Source: Acidovorax benzenivorans (lineage in GTDB: Bacteria; Pseudomonadota; Gammaproteobacteria; Burkholderiales; Burkholderiaceae_C). Taken from it: a stretch of 64,000 nt of DNA. The notes under the pieces were generated by a model, which saw nothing but the letters and a program-made list of their open reading frames with translations, was not told the DNA's origin and searched no databases. The position numbers and the translations under genes were made by a program. Shown here piece by piece: positions 45,936 through 54,786 of the stretch (positions are counted from its first letter, which is position 1; every line of letters begins with the position of its first letter). Where the stretch lies: assembly GCF_028680575.1 (NCBI RefSeq), contig NZ_JAPCKI010000001.1:677997-741996 (forward strand). Direction: 5' to 3'.

Positions 45936-46381
45936 GTTTCGGACGACTCGAGCGCACCACCGGGCCGCAGCCCATGAGCGACATCAACATGACGCCCCTG
46001 GTGGACGTGATGCTGGTGCTGGTGGTCATCTTCATCCTCACGGCACCGCTGCTGGCCAGCTCCATCCGGCTGGACCTGCCGCGTACCGAAGGGGCGACGC
46101 CCGGTGCAGCACCGCAGTTCGTCACGCTGGTGGTGGACGCCTCCGGGCAGGTCTACCTGGATGACCAGCCCCTGTCGCAAGCCGCGCTGGCAGAGCGCCT
46201 GCGCAGCGTCGGCGCCGAGCGGCCAGACACCGAGGTGCAGCTGCGCGCTGATGCGTCTGTACCTTACGGTCGCGTGGTCGAGGTCATGGGCGCAGCCCAC
46301 CTCGCAGGGCTGCAGCGCATCGGATTTGTGGCCGAGCCTTCTGCCTCTGGCACCCCGCCCGCCCCCGCCAAGGCACCCTGA
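45932..46381 (+). CDS. exbD: ExbD/TolR-family protein
   Basis: A 149-residue partner of the ExbB-like protein: one N-terminal helix with the proton-carrying Asp25 (MTPLVDVMLVLVVIF) and a periplasmic domain with the TolR/ExbD strands (VTLVVDASGQVYLDD ... VQLRADASVPYG). Ends with a short Pro/Ala tail. ATG overlaps the exbB stop (ATGA), so stoichiometric coupled translation is likely. leuS follows 146 bp on. Confidence 0.92.
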   Translation: MSFGRLERTTGPQPMSDINMTPLVDVMLVLVVIFILTAPLLASSIRLDLPRTEGATPGAAPQFVTLVVDASGQVYLDDQPLSQAALAERLRSVGAERPDTEVQLRADASVPYGRVVEVMGAAHLAGLQRIGFVAEPSASGTPPAPAKAP

Positions 46382-46527
46382 AGCGGCGGTAGGCCTGAGC
46401 GCGAGGGCCGCTTATTGCCGCACGGTCTGCCGTATTGCGCGGCCGCAGCCCGTGGGCGATGCCTGACCGCCTAAAATCCCTGCAGCGCGGCCCTGCGGCT
46501 GCACTCTTCTCTCACCCCCGAGCCCCC

Positions 46528-49221
46528 ATGCAAGACAAATACTCTCCCCAAGACGTCGAACGCGCGGCGCACGACCACTGGACCGCCACCGACGCTTACC
46601 GCGTGACGGAAGACACGAGCAAGAAGAAGTTCTACGCCTGCTCCATGCTGCCGTACCCCAGCGGCAAGCTGCACATGGGCCACGTGCGCAACTACACCAT
46701 CAACGACATGCTCACGCGCTACCTGCGCATGAACGGCCACAACGTCTTGATGCCCATGGGCTGGGATGCCTTCGGCCTCCCCGCCGAAAACGCGGCGCTC
46801 AAAAACGGTGTGCCACCGGCCAAGTGGACCTACGAAAACATCGCGTACATGAAGAAGCAGATGCAGGCGATGGGCCTGGCCATCGACTGGAGCCGCGAGG
46901 TGGCCACCTGCGACCCCGAGTACTACAAGTGGAACCAGTGGCTGTTCCTCAAGATGCTGGACAAGGGCATTGCCTACCGCAAGACCCAGGTCGTGAACTG
47001 GGACCCAGTGGACCAGACCGTGCTGGCCAACGAGCAGGTCATCGACGGCAAGGGCTGGCGCACCGGCGCCACCGTCGAGAAGCGCGAGATCCCTGGCTAC
47101 TACCTCAAGATCACCGACTACGCCGAAGAGCTGCTGGGCTTTGTGACCGGCGACAAGCTGCCCGGCTGGCCGGAGCGCGTGAAGCTGATGCAGGAGAACT
47201 GGATCGGCAAGAGCGAAGGCGTGCGCTTTGCCTTCACGCACGACATCCAGGGCGATGACGGCGCGCTGATTGGCGACGGCAAGATGTACGTGTTCACCAC
47301 GCGCGCCGACACCATCATGGGCGTGACCTTCTGCGCCGTGGCGCCCGAGCACCCGCTGGCTGCCCACGCCGCCAAAGCCAACCCGACGCTCAAGGCCTTC
47401 ATCGAAGAGTGCAAGAGCGGCGGCACCACCGAGGCCGAGCTGGCCACGCAAGAGAAGAAGGGCGTGCCCACGGGCCTGTTCGTCACCCACCCGCTGACCG
47501 AAGAAAAGGTCGAGGTCTGGGTCGGCAACTATGTGCTGATGGGCTATGGCGACGGTGCCGTGATGGGCGTGCCTGCCCACGACGAGCGCGACTTCGCGTT
47601 CGCCCTGAAGTACGGTATCGAGATCAAGCAGGTGGTGCTGGTCGATGGCGAGCACTTTGACTACCACCAGTGGAATGACTGGTACGGCGACAAGCAACGC
47701 GGCGTGACCATCAACTCCGACAGCTTCAGTGGTCTTTCCTGCAAGGAAGCCGTGAACGCTGTGGCCCATGCGCTGGAGCAAAAGGGCCTGGGCGAGAAGA
47801 AGACCACCTGGCGCCTGCGCGACTGGGGTGTGAGCCGCCAGCGCTACTGGGGCACGCCGATCCCGATCATCCACTGCGAAGAACACGGCGCTGTGCCCGT
47901 GCCTGAAAAAGACCTGCCCGTGGTGCTGCCGCAAGACTGCATCCCCGACGGCTCGGGCAACCCGCTGCACAAGCACGAAGGTTTTCACGCGGGCGTGATC
48001 TGCCCTGTGTGCGGCAAGCCCGCCCGCCGCGAGACGGACACCATGGACACGTTTGTGGACAGCTCGTGGTACTTCATGCGGTATTGCGACCCCAAGAACG
48101 CCGATGCGATGGTGGCGGGCGGTGCCGACTACTGGATGCCGATGGACCAATACATCGGCGGCATTGAACACGCCATCCTGCACCTGCTGTACGCCCGCTT
48201 CTGGACCAAGGTCATGCGTGACCTGGGCCTGGTCAAGGTCGATGAGCCTTTCACCAAGCTGCTCACGCAGGGCATGGTGCTCAACCACATCTACAGCCGT
48301 CGCACCGCCAAGGGCGGCAAGGACTATTTCTGGCCGCACGACGTGGAGCACGTGCTGGACGAAGGCGGCAAGATCATTGGCGCCAAGCTGAAGAACGAAG
48401 CCACCAGCGGCGACGGCCTGTTGCCCGTGGGCACGCCCATTGACTACGAGGGCGTGGGCACCATGTCCAAGTCCAAGAACAACGGCGTGGACCCGCAGGA
48501 CCTGATCGAGAAGTACGGCGCCGACACGGCCCGCCTGTACACCATGTTCACCGCCCCGCCCGAAGCCACGCTGGAGTGGAACGACGCGGCTGTGGAAGGC
48601 AGCTACCGCTTCCTGCGCCGGGTGTGGAATTTCGGCGTCAAGCTGTCTGCTATGGACATGGGAGCTGCTACCGCAAGTGTGGCAAGCGCTAGCAGCCTGA
48701 AAGATGTTGAATTTGGCAAGGAAGCCAAGGCCCTGCGCCTGGAGATCCACAACGTGCTCAAGCAGGTGGACTACGACTACCAGCGCATGCAGTACAACAC
48801 CGTGGTCTCGGGCGCGATGAAGATGATCAACGCGCTCGAAGACTTCAAGGCCACCGACTCGGCCGGTGCCCAGGTGGCGCTGATCGAAGGCTTTGGCATT
48901 CTGCTGCGCTGCCTGTACCCCGCCACGCCCCACATCGCCCACAGTCTGTGGACGGGCCTGGGCTACGCCGGTGCGCTGGGCGATCTGCTCGATGCGCCCT
49001 GGCCGCAGGTGGATGCAGGCGCCCTGGTGCAGGACGAGATCGAACTCATGCTGCAGGTCAACGGCAAGCTGCGTGGCTCCATCCATGTGCCCGCCCAGGC
49101 CGACAAGGCTGAGATCGAGCGCATTGCGCTGGCCAGCGAGGCCTTCACAGCCCAGGCTGCCGGTGCGGCGCCCAAGCGCGTGATCGTGGTGCCGGGCCGT
49201 CTCGTGAACGTGGTGGTCTGA
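46528..49221 (+). CDS. leuS: Leucyl-tRNA synthetase
   Basis: An 897-residue class I synthetase. HMGH in [14 protein letters not shown], the editing (CP1) domain with [19 protein letters not shown] (in parts), the catalytic [14 protein letters not shown] and the KMSKS loop [12 protein letters not shown] are complete. Residues about 707-729 ([23 protein letters not shown]), near the junction of the catalytic core and anticodon-binding helices, come from a dispersed AT-rich repeat inserted where the family sequence is variable. ATG 46528 ([11 protein letters not shown]) is the family start; the open frame extends upstream without similarity. Followed by lptE after 4 bp. Confidence 0.97.
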   Translation: MQDKYSPQDVERAAHDHWTATDAYRVTEDTSKKKFYACSMLPYPSGKLHMGHVRNYTINDMLTRYLRMNGHNVLMPMGWDAFGLPAENAALKNGVPPAKWTYENIAYMKKQMQAMGLAIDWSREVATCDPEYYKWNQWLFLKMLDKGIAYRKTQVVNWDPVDQTVLANEQVIDGKGWRTGATVEKREIPGYYLKITDYAEELLGFVTGDKLPGWPERVKLMQENWIGKSEGVRFAFTHDIQGDDGALIGDGKMYVFTTRADTIMGVTFCAVAPEHPLAAHAAKANPTLKAFIEECKSGGTTEAELATQEKKGVPTGLFVTHPLTEEKVEVWVGNYVLMGYGDGAVMGVPAHDERDFAFALKYGIEIKQVVLVDGEHFDYHQWNDWYGDKQRGVTINSDSFSGLSCKEAVNAVAHALEQKGLGEKKTTWRLRDWGVSRQRYWGTPIPIIHCEEHGAVPVPEKDLPVVLPQDCIPDGSGNPLHKHEGFHAGVICPVCGKPARRETDTMDTFVDSSWYFMRYCDPKNADAMVAGGADYWMPMDQYIGGIEHAILHLLYARFWTKVMRDLGLVKVDEPFTKLLTQGMVLNHIYSRRTAKGGKDYFWPHDVEHVLDEGGKIIGAKLKNEATSGDGLLPVGTPIDYEGVGTMSKSKNNGVDPQDLIEKYGADTARLYTMFTAPPEATLEWNDAAVEGSYRFLRRVWNFGVKLSAMDMGAATASVASASSLKDVEFGKEAKALRLEIHNVLKQVDYDYQRMQYNTVVSGAMKMINALEDFKATDSAGAQVALIEGFGILLRCLYPATPHIAHSLWTGLGYAGALGDLLDAPWPQVDAGALVQDEIELMLQVNGKLRGSIHVPAQADKAEIERIALASEAFTAQAAGAAPKRVIVVPGRLVNVVV
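48647..48714 (+). repeat. AGCGCT-family repeat, copy inside leuS
   Basis: GAGCTGCTACCGCAAGTGTG followed by GCAAGCGCTAGCAGCC: GCTGCTA pairs with TAGCAGC and CGC with GCG inside, so the palindrome is retained. Flanks are AT-rich (GATGTTGAATTTGG). Sense orientation, in frame. Encodes Ala/Ser-rich residues in a surface-type segment. Confidence 0.75.
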
Positions 49222-49225
49222 CCCC

Positions 49226-49723
49226 ATGAACAAACGCACCCTGCTCAGCCTGGCCCCCGTGGCCCTGTTGTCTGCCTGCGGATTCCGGCTGCGTGGCGTG
49301 CCGGAGTTCGGGTTTGGCTCGCTCTACATTGTGGCCCCCGCCACCTCGCCGCTGGCGCGCGAGCTGCAGCGCACGCTCGATGGGTCGGGCAGCCAGCTCA
49401 AGCTGCTGCGCGACCCGGCCAGCATGCCGACAGCAGAGGCCATCTTCGACCTGCTGCAGGAGCAGCAGGAGCGCGTGGTGGTGGGCCTCAATGCGTCGGG
49501 CCAGGTGCGCGAGCTGCAACTGCGCCTGCGCATCAAGTTTCGTCTGCGCACGCCCACGGGGGTGGAGCTGATCCCCGACACCGAACTGCTGCAGCAGCGC
49601 GACATCAGCTACAACGAAACCATTGCGCTGGCCAAGGAGGCCGAAGAGGCGCTGCTCTACCGCGACATGCGGACCGACCTAGTGCAGCAGCTTATGCGCC
49701 GACTCGCAGCGGCCAAGCGTTAG
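49226..49723 (+). CDS. lptE: LPS-assembly lipoprotein LptE
   Basis: A 165-residue outer-membrane lipoprotein that plugs LptD in LPS export. Signal peptide with lipobox LLSAC (Cys18) followed by GFRLRG, the usual LptE/RlpB start. The mature part has the two-strand/helix pattern and a helical C-terminus (AEEALLYRDMRTDLVQQLMRRL). It starts 4 bases after leuS. In Burkholderiales holA normally follows directly; here an arginase gene on the opposite strand lies between. Confidence 0.93.
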   Translation: MNKRTLLSLAPVALLSACGFRLRGVPEFGFGSLYIVAPATSPLARELQRTLDGSGSQLKLLRDPASMPTAEAIFDLLQEQQERVVVGLNASGQVRELQLRLRIKFRLRTPTGVELIPDTELLQQRDISYNETIALAKEAEEALLYRDMRTDLVQQLMRRLAAAKR

Positions 49724-49748
49724 GGCTCCTCGGCCCGCTCGGCGCGGG

Positions 49749-50732
49749 TCAGGCGCTCAGCACCGGGCCCTGGCCCTGGCCGTGCGAGGGCACGCGCATC
49801 AACGTGCTCTTGCCAAACAGCGATTCCACCAGGTCCACGGCCAGCACGGCCGTGCGGTTGCGCACATCGAGCGCGGGGTTGAGTTCCACAATGTCCAGCG
49901 AGGCCAGGCGCCCGCTGTCGGCAATCATCTCCATGCACAACTGCGCCTCGCGGTAGGTGGGGCCACCGGGCACCGTGGTGCCCACGCCGGGTGCGATGTC
50001 GGGGTCCAGAAAGTCCACGTCAAAGCTCACGTGCAGATGGGTGTGGGCATCCAGCCCGCTTAGCGCCTGCTGCATGGTCTGGCGCATGCCCACCTCGTCG
50101 ATGTAGCGCATGTCGAACACCTCCAGGCCCTGCTCGTGCACAAAGCGCTTTTCGCCCGCGTCCACGCTGCGGATGCCGATCTGCCGGATCTGCGAAGGGT
50201 GCAGCGCCGGGCCGCCGCCCGGCATACGGGCCAGCCCGGTCAGCGCCTCGGGGCCAAACCCGCACAGGCAGGCCACGGGCATGCCATGCACATTGCCGCT
50301 GGGCGTGAGTGCACTGGTGTTGAAGTCGGCATGGGCATCCAGCCACAACACCCGCAGCTTCTTGCCCACCTCCGCGCAATGGCGGGCCACGGCGCTGATG
50401 CTGCCCAGGCCCAGGCAGTGGTCCCCGCCCAGCAGGATGGGCAGGTGGCCCAGTTGCAGCTCGGCATACACGGCGTCGAACACGCGCTGGTTCCACTCCA
50501 CCACCTCGGGCAGGTGGCGGTAGCCGTCCAAGGGCGGCTGCCAAGGGTTGGCGGGGCCGCTGAGGTTGCCCCGGTCAAACACCTGCAGCCCGTGCGACTC
50601 CAGCGCTGCCTGCAGGCCTGCCACACGCAGGGCCTCGGGCCCCATGGACGCGCCGCGCGCGCCTGCGCCGATGTCGGTGGGGGCGCCGATCAGGCTGGTG
50701 GGCTGGGCGCTGCGCAAGGCGGTGGGGGGCAT
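49749..50732 (-). CDS. rocF: Arginase
   Basis: A 327-residue manganese arginase hydrolysing L-arginine to ornithine and urea. Metal ligands lie in GGDHCLG, WLDAHADFN and SFDVDFLDP; the N-terminal SLIGAPTDIGAGARGASMGPEALR is the family start, and SIRSVD-like GIRSVDAGE follows. True arginase, rather than agmatinase, is favoured by the DAHADFNTS context and length. ATG 50732 is chosen over 50783 on this basis. It is antiparallel within leuS-lptE-[rocF]-holA, 26 bp from the lptE stop. No ornithine or urease genes are near. Confidence 0.9.
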   Translation of the reverse strand: MPPTALRSAQPTSLIGAPTDIGAGARGASMGPEALRVAGLQAALESHGLQVFDRGNLSGPANPWQPPLDGYRHLPEVVEWNQRVFDAVYAELQLGHLPILLGGDHCLGLGSISAVARHCAEVGKKLRVLWLDAHADFNTSALTPSGNVHGMPVACLCGFGPEALTGLARMPGGGPALHPSQIRQIGIRSVDAGEKRFVHEQGLEVFDMRYIDEVGMRQTMQQALSGLDAHTHLHVSFDVDFLDPDIAPGVGTTVPGGPTYREAQLCMEMIADSGRLASLDIVELNPALDVRNRTAVLAVDLVESLFGKSTLMRVPSHGQGQGPVLSA

Positions 50733-50925
50733 GGTGTGGGGGCTTTCTGGAAAGGCAGTCGATGTCGGTGCGGGCGCGTGCACGCACCCCGGGGAATTCT
50801 CGGAGCTTTGGACGCCAATGAATAGCGCCTTGGCTGATCAGTTCGTGGTCTCTCTTGTGCACTGTGAGGGCATTTGCTGGCAATGTGCGCAGTGGCTAGC
50901 CTGGCCAGGCGATAAACTTTGCCGC

Positions 50926-51981
50926 ATGCAAGTCGCCCTGGCCCAACTCTCTCAGCATCTTCAACGGGCCTTGTCGCCGCTTTATGTCCTGCATGGCGAC
51001 GAACCCTTGCTGCAGCAGGAGGCCGCCGACGCCATTCGCGCCACGGCCCGCGCCCAGGGCTACACCGAGCGCAGCAGCTACACCGTGGCTGGCGCCCATT
51101 TCGACTGGAGTGCGGTGCTGGCGGCCGGTGGTTCCCTGAGCCTGTTTGCCGACAAGCAGATCGTCGAGATCCGCATCCCCTCGGGCAAGCCCGGTAAAGA
51201 TGGCAGCGTGGCCTTGCAGCATGTGGCCGAATCGGCCCGGGGCAACGACAGCACACTCACCATCGTCATGCTGCCGCGCCTCGATAAAGCCACCAAAACC
51301 GGCGCCTGGTTTGCCGCGCTGGAGGGCAACGGCACGTCTATCCAGATCGACCCCATCGAGCGCGGCATGTTGCCGCAGTGGATTGCCCAGCGCCTGGCCG
51401 CGCAGGACCAGCGCGTGGTGGCGGGCGAGGAAGGCCAGCGCACGCTGCAGTTTTTTGCCGACCGCGTGGAAGGCAACCTGCTGGCCGCGCACCAGGAAAT
51501 CCAGAAACTGGCTTTGTTGCACCCGGCGGGTGAACTGACCCAAGCCCAGGTCGAAGCCGCCGTGCTCAACGTGGCGCGCTACGACGTGTTCAAGCTGTCT
51601 GAATCGGTGCTGGCCGGGCAGACGGCCCGCGTGCAGCGCATGCTCGACGGCCTGCAGGCCGAGGGCGAGGCCGAAGTGCTGGTGCACTGGGCCCTGGCCG
51701 AAGACATCCGTGCCTTGAAACGCGTGAAAGACGCCATGAACGCGGGCCGCCCCCTGCCCATGGCCCTGCGCGAAAACCGCATCTGGGGCCCCAAGGAGCG
51801 GCTGTTTGAACGCATCCTGCCCAAGGCCAGCGATGCGGCCCTGGCGCGCCTGCTGCAGTCTGCCCACACGGTCGATGGCATCGTCAAAGGCCTCAAGCAG
51901 CCCGACTGGCCGCAGGACGGCTGGCAGGCGCTGCATCGGTTGGCGTTTCAGTTGTGCCGGTTGACGCAGGCGGTGCGGTAG
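50926..51981 (+). CDS. holA: DNA polymerase III subunit delta
   Basis: A 351-residue clamp-loader subunit that opens the beta clamp. The AAA-like N-terminal domain has the delta signature LYVLHGDEPLLQQEAADAIR at about 19-38, and the central and C-terminal helices include YDVFKLSESVLAGQTARVQRMLDGLQAEG (in parts) and the collar domain. ATG 50926 (MQVALAQLSQH) is the family start. Likely promoter is in the 193-bp gap after the divergent arginase gene. Confidence 0.94.
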   Translation: MQVALAQLSQHLQRALSPLYVLHGDEPLLQQEAADAIRATARAQGYTERSSYTVAGAHFDWSAVLAAGGSLSLFADKQIVEIRIPSGKPGKDGSVALQHVAESARGNDSTLTIVMLPRLDKATKTGAWFAALEGNGTSIQIDPIERGMLPQWIAQRLAAQDQRVVAGEEGQRTLQFFADRVEGNLLAAHQEIQKLALLHPAGELTQAQVEAAVLNVARYDVFKLSESVLAGQTARVQRMLDGLQAEGEAEVLVHWALAEDIRALKRVKDAMNAGRPLPMALRENRIWGPKERLFERILPKASDAALARLLQSAHTVDGIVKGLKQPDWPQDGWQALHRLAFQLCRLTQAVR

Positions 51982-52082
51982 GTGATGAGCGCCCGAGAAC
52001 CGTCCAGACTGTGCTCTGCGGTTTATTGCCCTTCGTGGGTCCATCGGCTGTGGCCTGTGGCCTTGTATGAAAGGCGTGGGTG

Positions 52083-53063
52083 ATGGAGCGCTGGGAGGTT
52101 GTCGAACGCGCGGTGCTGCTCGCCGTAGGCGTAGCTTTGTTGGGGCTGTGTGGCTGGCTTGTGTTTGTGCGGGTGGGGCCCGAGCGGTTTGTGGGGCTCG
52201 CGCTGCTGGCCCCGTGCGTCTACTGGGTTTTTTGGCAGGCTCTGCACACGGAGAGAAAAAAATCGATCAATGCGTTGAGCGACTTCCAGGAGCCCAAGAC
52301 CTCGGCAGACCACAGCCCCTTCGCGCGCGCCGAGGCCGACATGGCCAAAGTTTTCCAGCAGGGAATACAGCTTGAGTGCCAAGGACAGCTGGATGAAAGG
52401 GTCAAGGCGCAGATTGATGCGCGGTTGCGAGAGATTTCTGATCAGCTCGGTCAGCAGGTCGTGCAACAACTCTCCAGTGCGCCCGCAATGGGCCGCCAGT
52501 GCCGGGAGCCTCGGTGGAAGCTGTATGTAGCTTCCCTGTTCTTGCTCGCTTTGGCGGGCGGGGTGCTTGAAATTGCTGTGGGGACCTACTTTATCCCTTC
52601 GTTTGGCGGAGCCTACCAGCGGGTATTTCCCATGCTCTTGGCTTTGGCGGTGCCGATCTTCGGTTTTCTCCTGTTCCGCATCGAAAGGCAACAGAACACT
52701 CTTGCTGGCCGCTTTCCCTCCTGGGGCGTACGTTGGATCTTCGTGTTTCCAGCCATGGTGCTGGCGTGTTCCTTTTTGGTGCTGCTGTCACCCTACGGAT
52801 GGTCTGCCTTGGCGGGTTGGATGGTGGGCGCAGATGCACCGGCTCGGCAGGCGAAAGTTCTTTCCGTCGAGGTGGCAAAGCCCAAGTACGGGAAGTGCGA
52901 CCAGCATGCGGCGCTGGTTATTGACGGGACTTCTGCGCGCATATGCATTGAAGGCCGTTCGGTGGGCGAATTGCCAAAAGCTGGAGATACGGTTTCGGTG
53001 CGTGGCCGTAGTTCCTTCCTGGGGCTGTTCGTAGAGGAAGTGCGTGTGGAGCGACAGCCGTGA
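52083..53063 (+). CDS. Unrecognised membrane protein
   Basis: A 326-residue protein I cannot assign. Two hydrophobic segments (about 10-50), a polar Gln/Glu-rich helical region (about 60-135), then three further hydrophobic segments (about 148-245), and a C-terminal soluble domain of about 80 residues rich in beta-like sequence (VLSVEVAKPKYGKCDQHAALV ... VRGRSSFLGLFVEEVRVE). The codon and base use is visibly less GC-rich than in holA and proA on either side, which suggests recent acquisition. ATG 52083 has AAAGG eight bases upstream. It sits where holA and proA are otherwise close. Confidence 0.75.
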   Translation: MERWEVVERAVLLAVGVALLGLCGWLVFVRVGPERFVGLALLAPCVYWVFWQALHTERKKSINALSDFQEPKTSADHSPFARAEADMAKVFQQGIQLECQGQLDERVKAQIDARLREISDQLGQQVVQQLSSAPAMGRQCREPRWKLYVASLFLLALAGGVLEIAVGTYFIPSFGGAYQRVFPMLLALAVPIFGFLLFRIERQQNTLAGRFPSWGVRWIFVFPAMVLACSFLVLLSPYGWSALAGWMVGADAPARQAKVLSVEVAKPKYGKCDQHAALVIDGTSARICIEGRSVGELPKAGDTVSVRGRSSFLGLFVEEVRVERQP

Positions 53064-53089
53064 CAGGCTATTGGGTCTGATGATCGGAG

Positions 53090-53374
53090 TCACCGCTGTC
53101 CCAAAACCCCTCGCGCCTTCTCCACCCACATCTGCAAATTCGCCACCAGATCCTTCTGGCTGAACGAGCAGCTTTCCTCCGAAAACAGCGCGCTCGATTC
53201 CAGCCGGTCCAGCAGGTTCAGCAGCACCTTGCCATAGCGCGGGGGCAGGGCGGCGAGCAGGGCCGTCTGCTGGCGGGCCAGGGTGCTCAGGGTGGCGGCG
53301 GTGTGGTCGCCGCGTTCAAAGGCCTGCAGGGCTTCGGTCAGGGTGGCGAGCTGGGCGGAGGCGGTGGTGGTCAT
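53090..53374 (-). CDS. Small conserved-looking protein of unknown function
   Basis: A 94-residue soluble, helical, Leu/Ala-rich protein (LATLTEALQAFERGDHTAATLSTLA ... RYGKVLLNLLDRLES, in parts) ending LVANLQMWVEKARGVL. No known domain recognised. It has typical codon use for the window and an open frame bounded by a clear ATG. Divergent from proA with a 63-bp gap, so a shared promoter region is likely. Confidence 0.7.
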   Translation of the reverse strand: MTTTASAQLATLTEALQAFERGDHTAATLSTLARQQTALLAALPPRYGKVLLNLLDRLESSALFSEESCSFSQKDLVANLQMWVEKARGVLGQR

Positions 53375-53437
53375 GGCCTGGGGGATGCGAGTGGGGCAAG
53401 GCCGCAAGGGTAAAGCCATCTGCGGCAAAATCGCTGG

Positions 53438-54718
53438 ATGAACGCCCTCCACGTCGCTGAATACACGCATTCTCTCGGTCTCCAGGCCAAAACGGCCTCT
53501 GCGCTGATGGCCAAAGCGCCTGCAGCTATCAAAAACAAAGCGCTCAAGGCGCTGGCGCGGCTGCTGCGCGAGAACGTGGATGCGCTGCAGATCGACAACG
53601 CCCGCGACCTGGAACGCGCCCGCGCCGCCGGGCTGGCCGAGCCCATGGTGGACCGCTTGAAGCTCAGCCCCAAGGTGCTGGAGACCTGTGCCGAAGGCTG
53701 CGAACAGCTGGCCGCCATGCCCGACATCATTGGCGAGATCCTGGGTTTGAAGCAGCAGCCCAGCGGCATCCGCGTGGGCCAGATGCGCGTGCCGATCGGC
53801 GTGTTCGGCATGATTTACGAGAGCCGCCCCAACGTGACCATCGAGGCGGCCAGCCTCAGCATCAAGAGCGGCAATGCCTGCATCTTGCGTGGCGGCTCCG
53901 AGGCCATCGATTCCAACAAGGCGCTGGCCAAGATCGTGCAACTGGCGCTGGCCGAGGCCGGTCTGCCGCAAGACGCGGTGCAACTGGTGCAGACCACCGA
54001 CCGCGAGGCCGTGGGCAAGCTCATCACCATGCCGCAGTTTGTGGACGTGATCATCCCGCGCGGCGGCAAAGGCCTGATCGAGCGCATCAGCCGCGACGCC
54101 AAGGTGCCCGTCATCAAGCACTTGGACGGCAACTGCCACACCTATGTGGACGACCCCTGCGACATCGCCATGGCCGTCAAGGTGGCCGACAACGCCAAGA
54201 CCAACAAGTACAGCCCCTGCAACGCGAGCGAAGGCCTGCTGGTGGCGCGTGGTGTGGCAGCAGAGTTCTTGCCCAAAATTGGCGCGGTGTATGCCGCCAA
54301 GGGCGTGGAGATGCGCGGCTGCCCCGAGTCGCTGGCCATCCTGCAGTCGGTGCAAGGTGCTAACCTGGTGCCCGCCACCGAACAGGACTGGAGCGAGGAG
54401 TACCTGGCACCGATCATCAGCGTGAAGGTCGTGGCCGGTGTGGACGAGGCCATCGCCCATATCAACCACTATTCCAGCCACCACACCGACGCCATCCTGA
54501 CCACCAACCACGTGCACGCCCAGCGTTTTCTGCGCGAGGTGGATTCGGCCAGCGTGATGGTGAACGCAAGCACGCGGTTTGCCGATGGCTTCGAGTACGG
54601 CCTGGGCGCCGAAATCGGCATCAGCACCGACAAGTTCCATGCGCGCGGGCCGGTGGGCATCGAGGGGCTGACCTCACTCAAGTACGTGGTGCTGGGCGAG
54701 GGTGAGGTGCGGGGTTGA
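53438..54718 (+). CDS. proA: Glutamate-5-semialdehyde dehydrogenase (gamma-glutamyl phosphate reductase)
   Basis: A 426-residue NADPH enzyme reducing gamma-glutamyl phosphate to glutamate semialdehyde in proline synthesis. [23 protein letters not shown] (in parts: [16 protein letters not shown]) is the cofactor region. The active Cys261 is in [11 protein letters not shown]. Length matches E. coli ProA. Residues 16-33 ([18 protein letters not shown]) coincide with a dispersed repeat-like segment but keep family length. proB is not in the window. Ends 60 bp before trkA, the gap being mostly another repeat copy. Confidence 0.96.
   Translation: MNALHVAEYTHSLGLQAKTASALMAKAPAAIKNKALKALARLLRENVDALQIDNARDLERARAAGLAEPMVDRLKLSPKVLETCAEGCEQLAAMPDIIGEILGLKQQPSGIRVGQMRVPIGVFGMIYESRPNVTIEAASLSIKSGNACILRGGSEAIDSNKALAKIVQLALAEAGLPQDAVQLVQTTDREAVGKLITMPQFVDVIIPRGGKGLIERISRDAKVPVIKHLDGNCHTYVDDPCDIAMAVKVADNAKTNKYSPCNASEGLLVARGVAAEFLPKIGAVYAAKGVEMRGCPESLAILQSVQGANLVPATEQDWSEEYLAPIISVKVVAGVDEAIAHINHYSSHHTDAILTTNHVHAQRFLREVDSASVMVNASTRFADGFEYGLGAEIGISTDKFHARGPVGIEGLTSLKYVVLGEGEVRG
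53485..53536 (-). repeat. AGCGCT-family repeat-like segment inside proA
   Basis: On the minus strand TTTTTGATAGCTGCAGGCGC, then a 6-base loop region, then AGCGC and GAGGCCGTTTT. This agrees with the reference copy at 42821-42876 in order, spacing and most bases. Antisense to proA and in frame. As the protein has normal length here, chance similarity or replacement rather than simple insertion is possible. Confidence 0.55.
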
Positions 54719-54728
54719 TGTGCTCCTG

Positions 54729-54786
54729 AATCAATAGCTGTTAGCGTATGTTTCACTAGCGCTTGCGGCATATTCCACATGAAAAT
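54729..54786 (+). repeat. AGCGCT-family repeat between proA and trkA
   Basis: TCAATAGCTGTTAGCGTATG, TTTCACTAGCGCTTGCGGC, ATATTCCACATGAAAATC: the last part contains the trkA start codon (ATG 54779). Its core matches the copies at 23395 and 35899 almost base for base. No Shine-Dalgarno is visible before the trkA ATG inside it. Confidence 0.82.

Noticed and set aside
46471..49239. A 922-codon open frame antisense to leuS
   Set aside because: It mirrors leuS codon by codon in a GC-rich genome, is His/Val/Gln-rich without any domain and has no ribosome site; leuS is certain.
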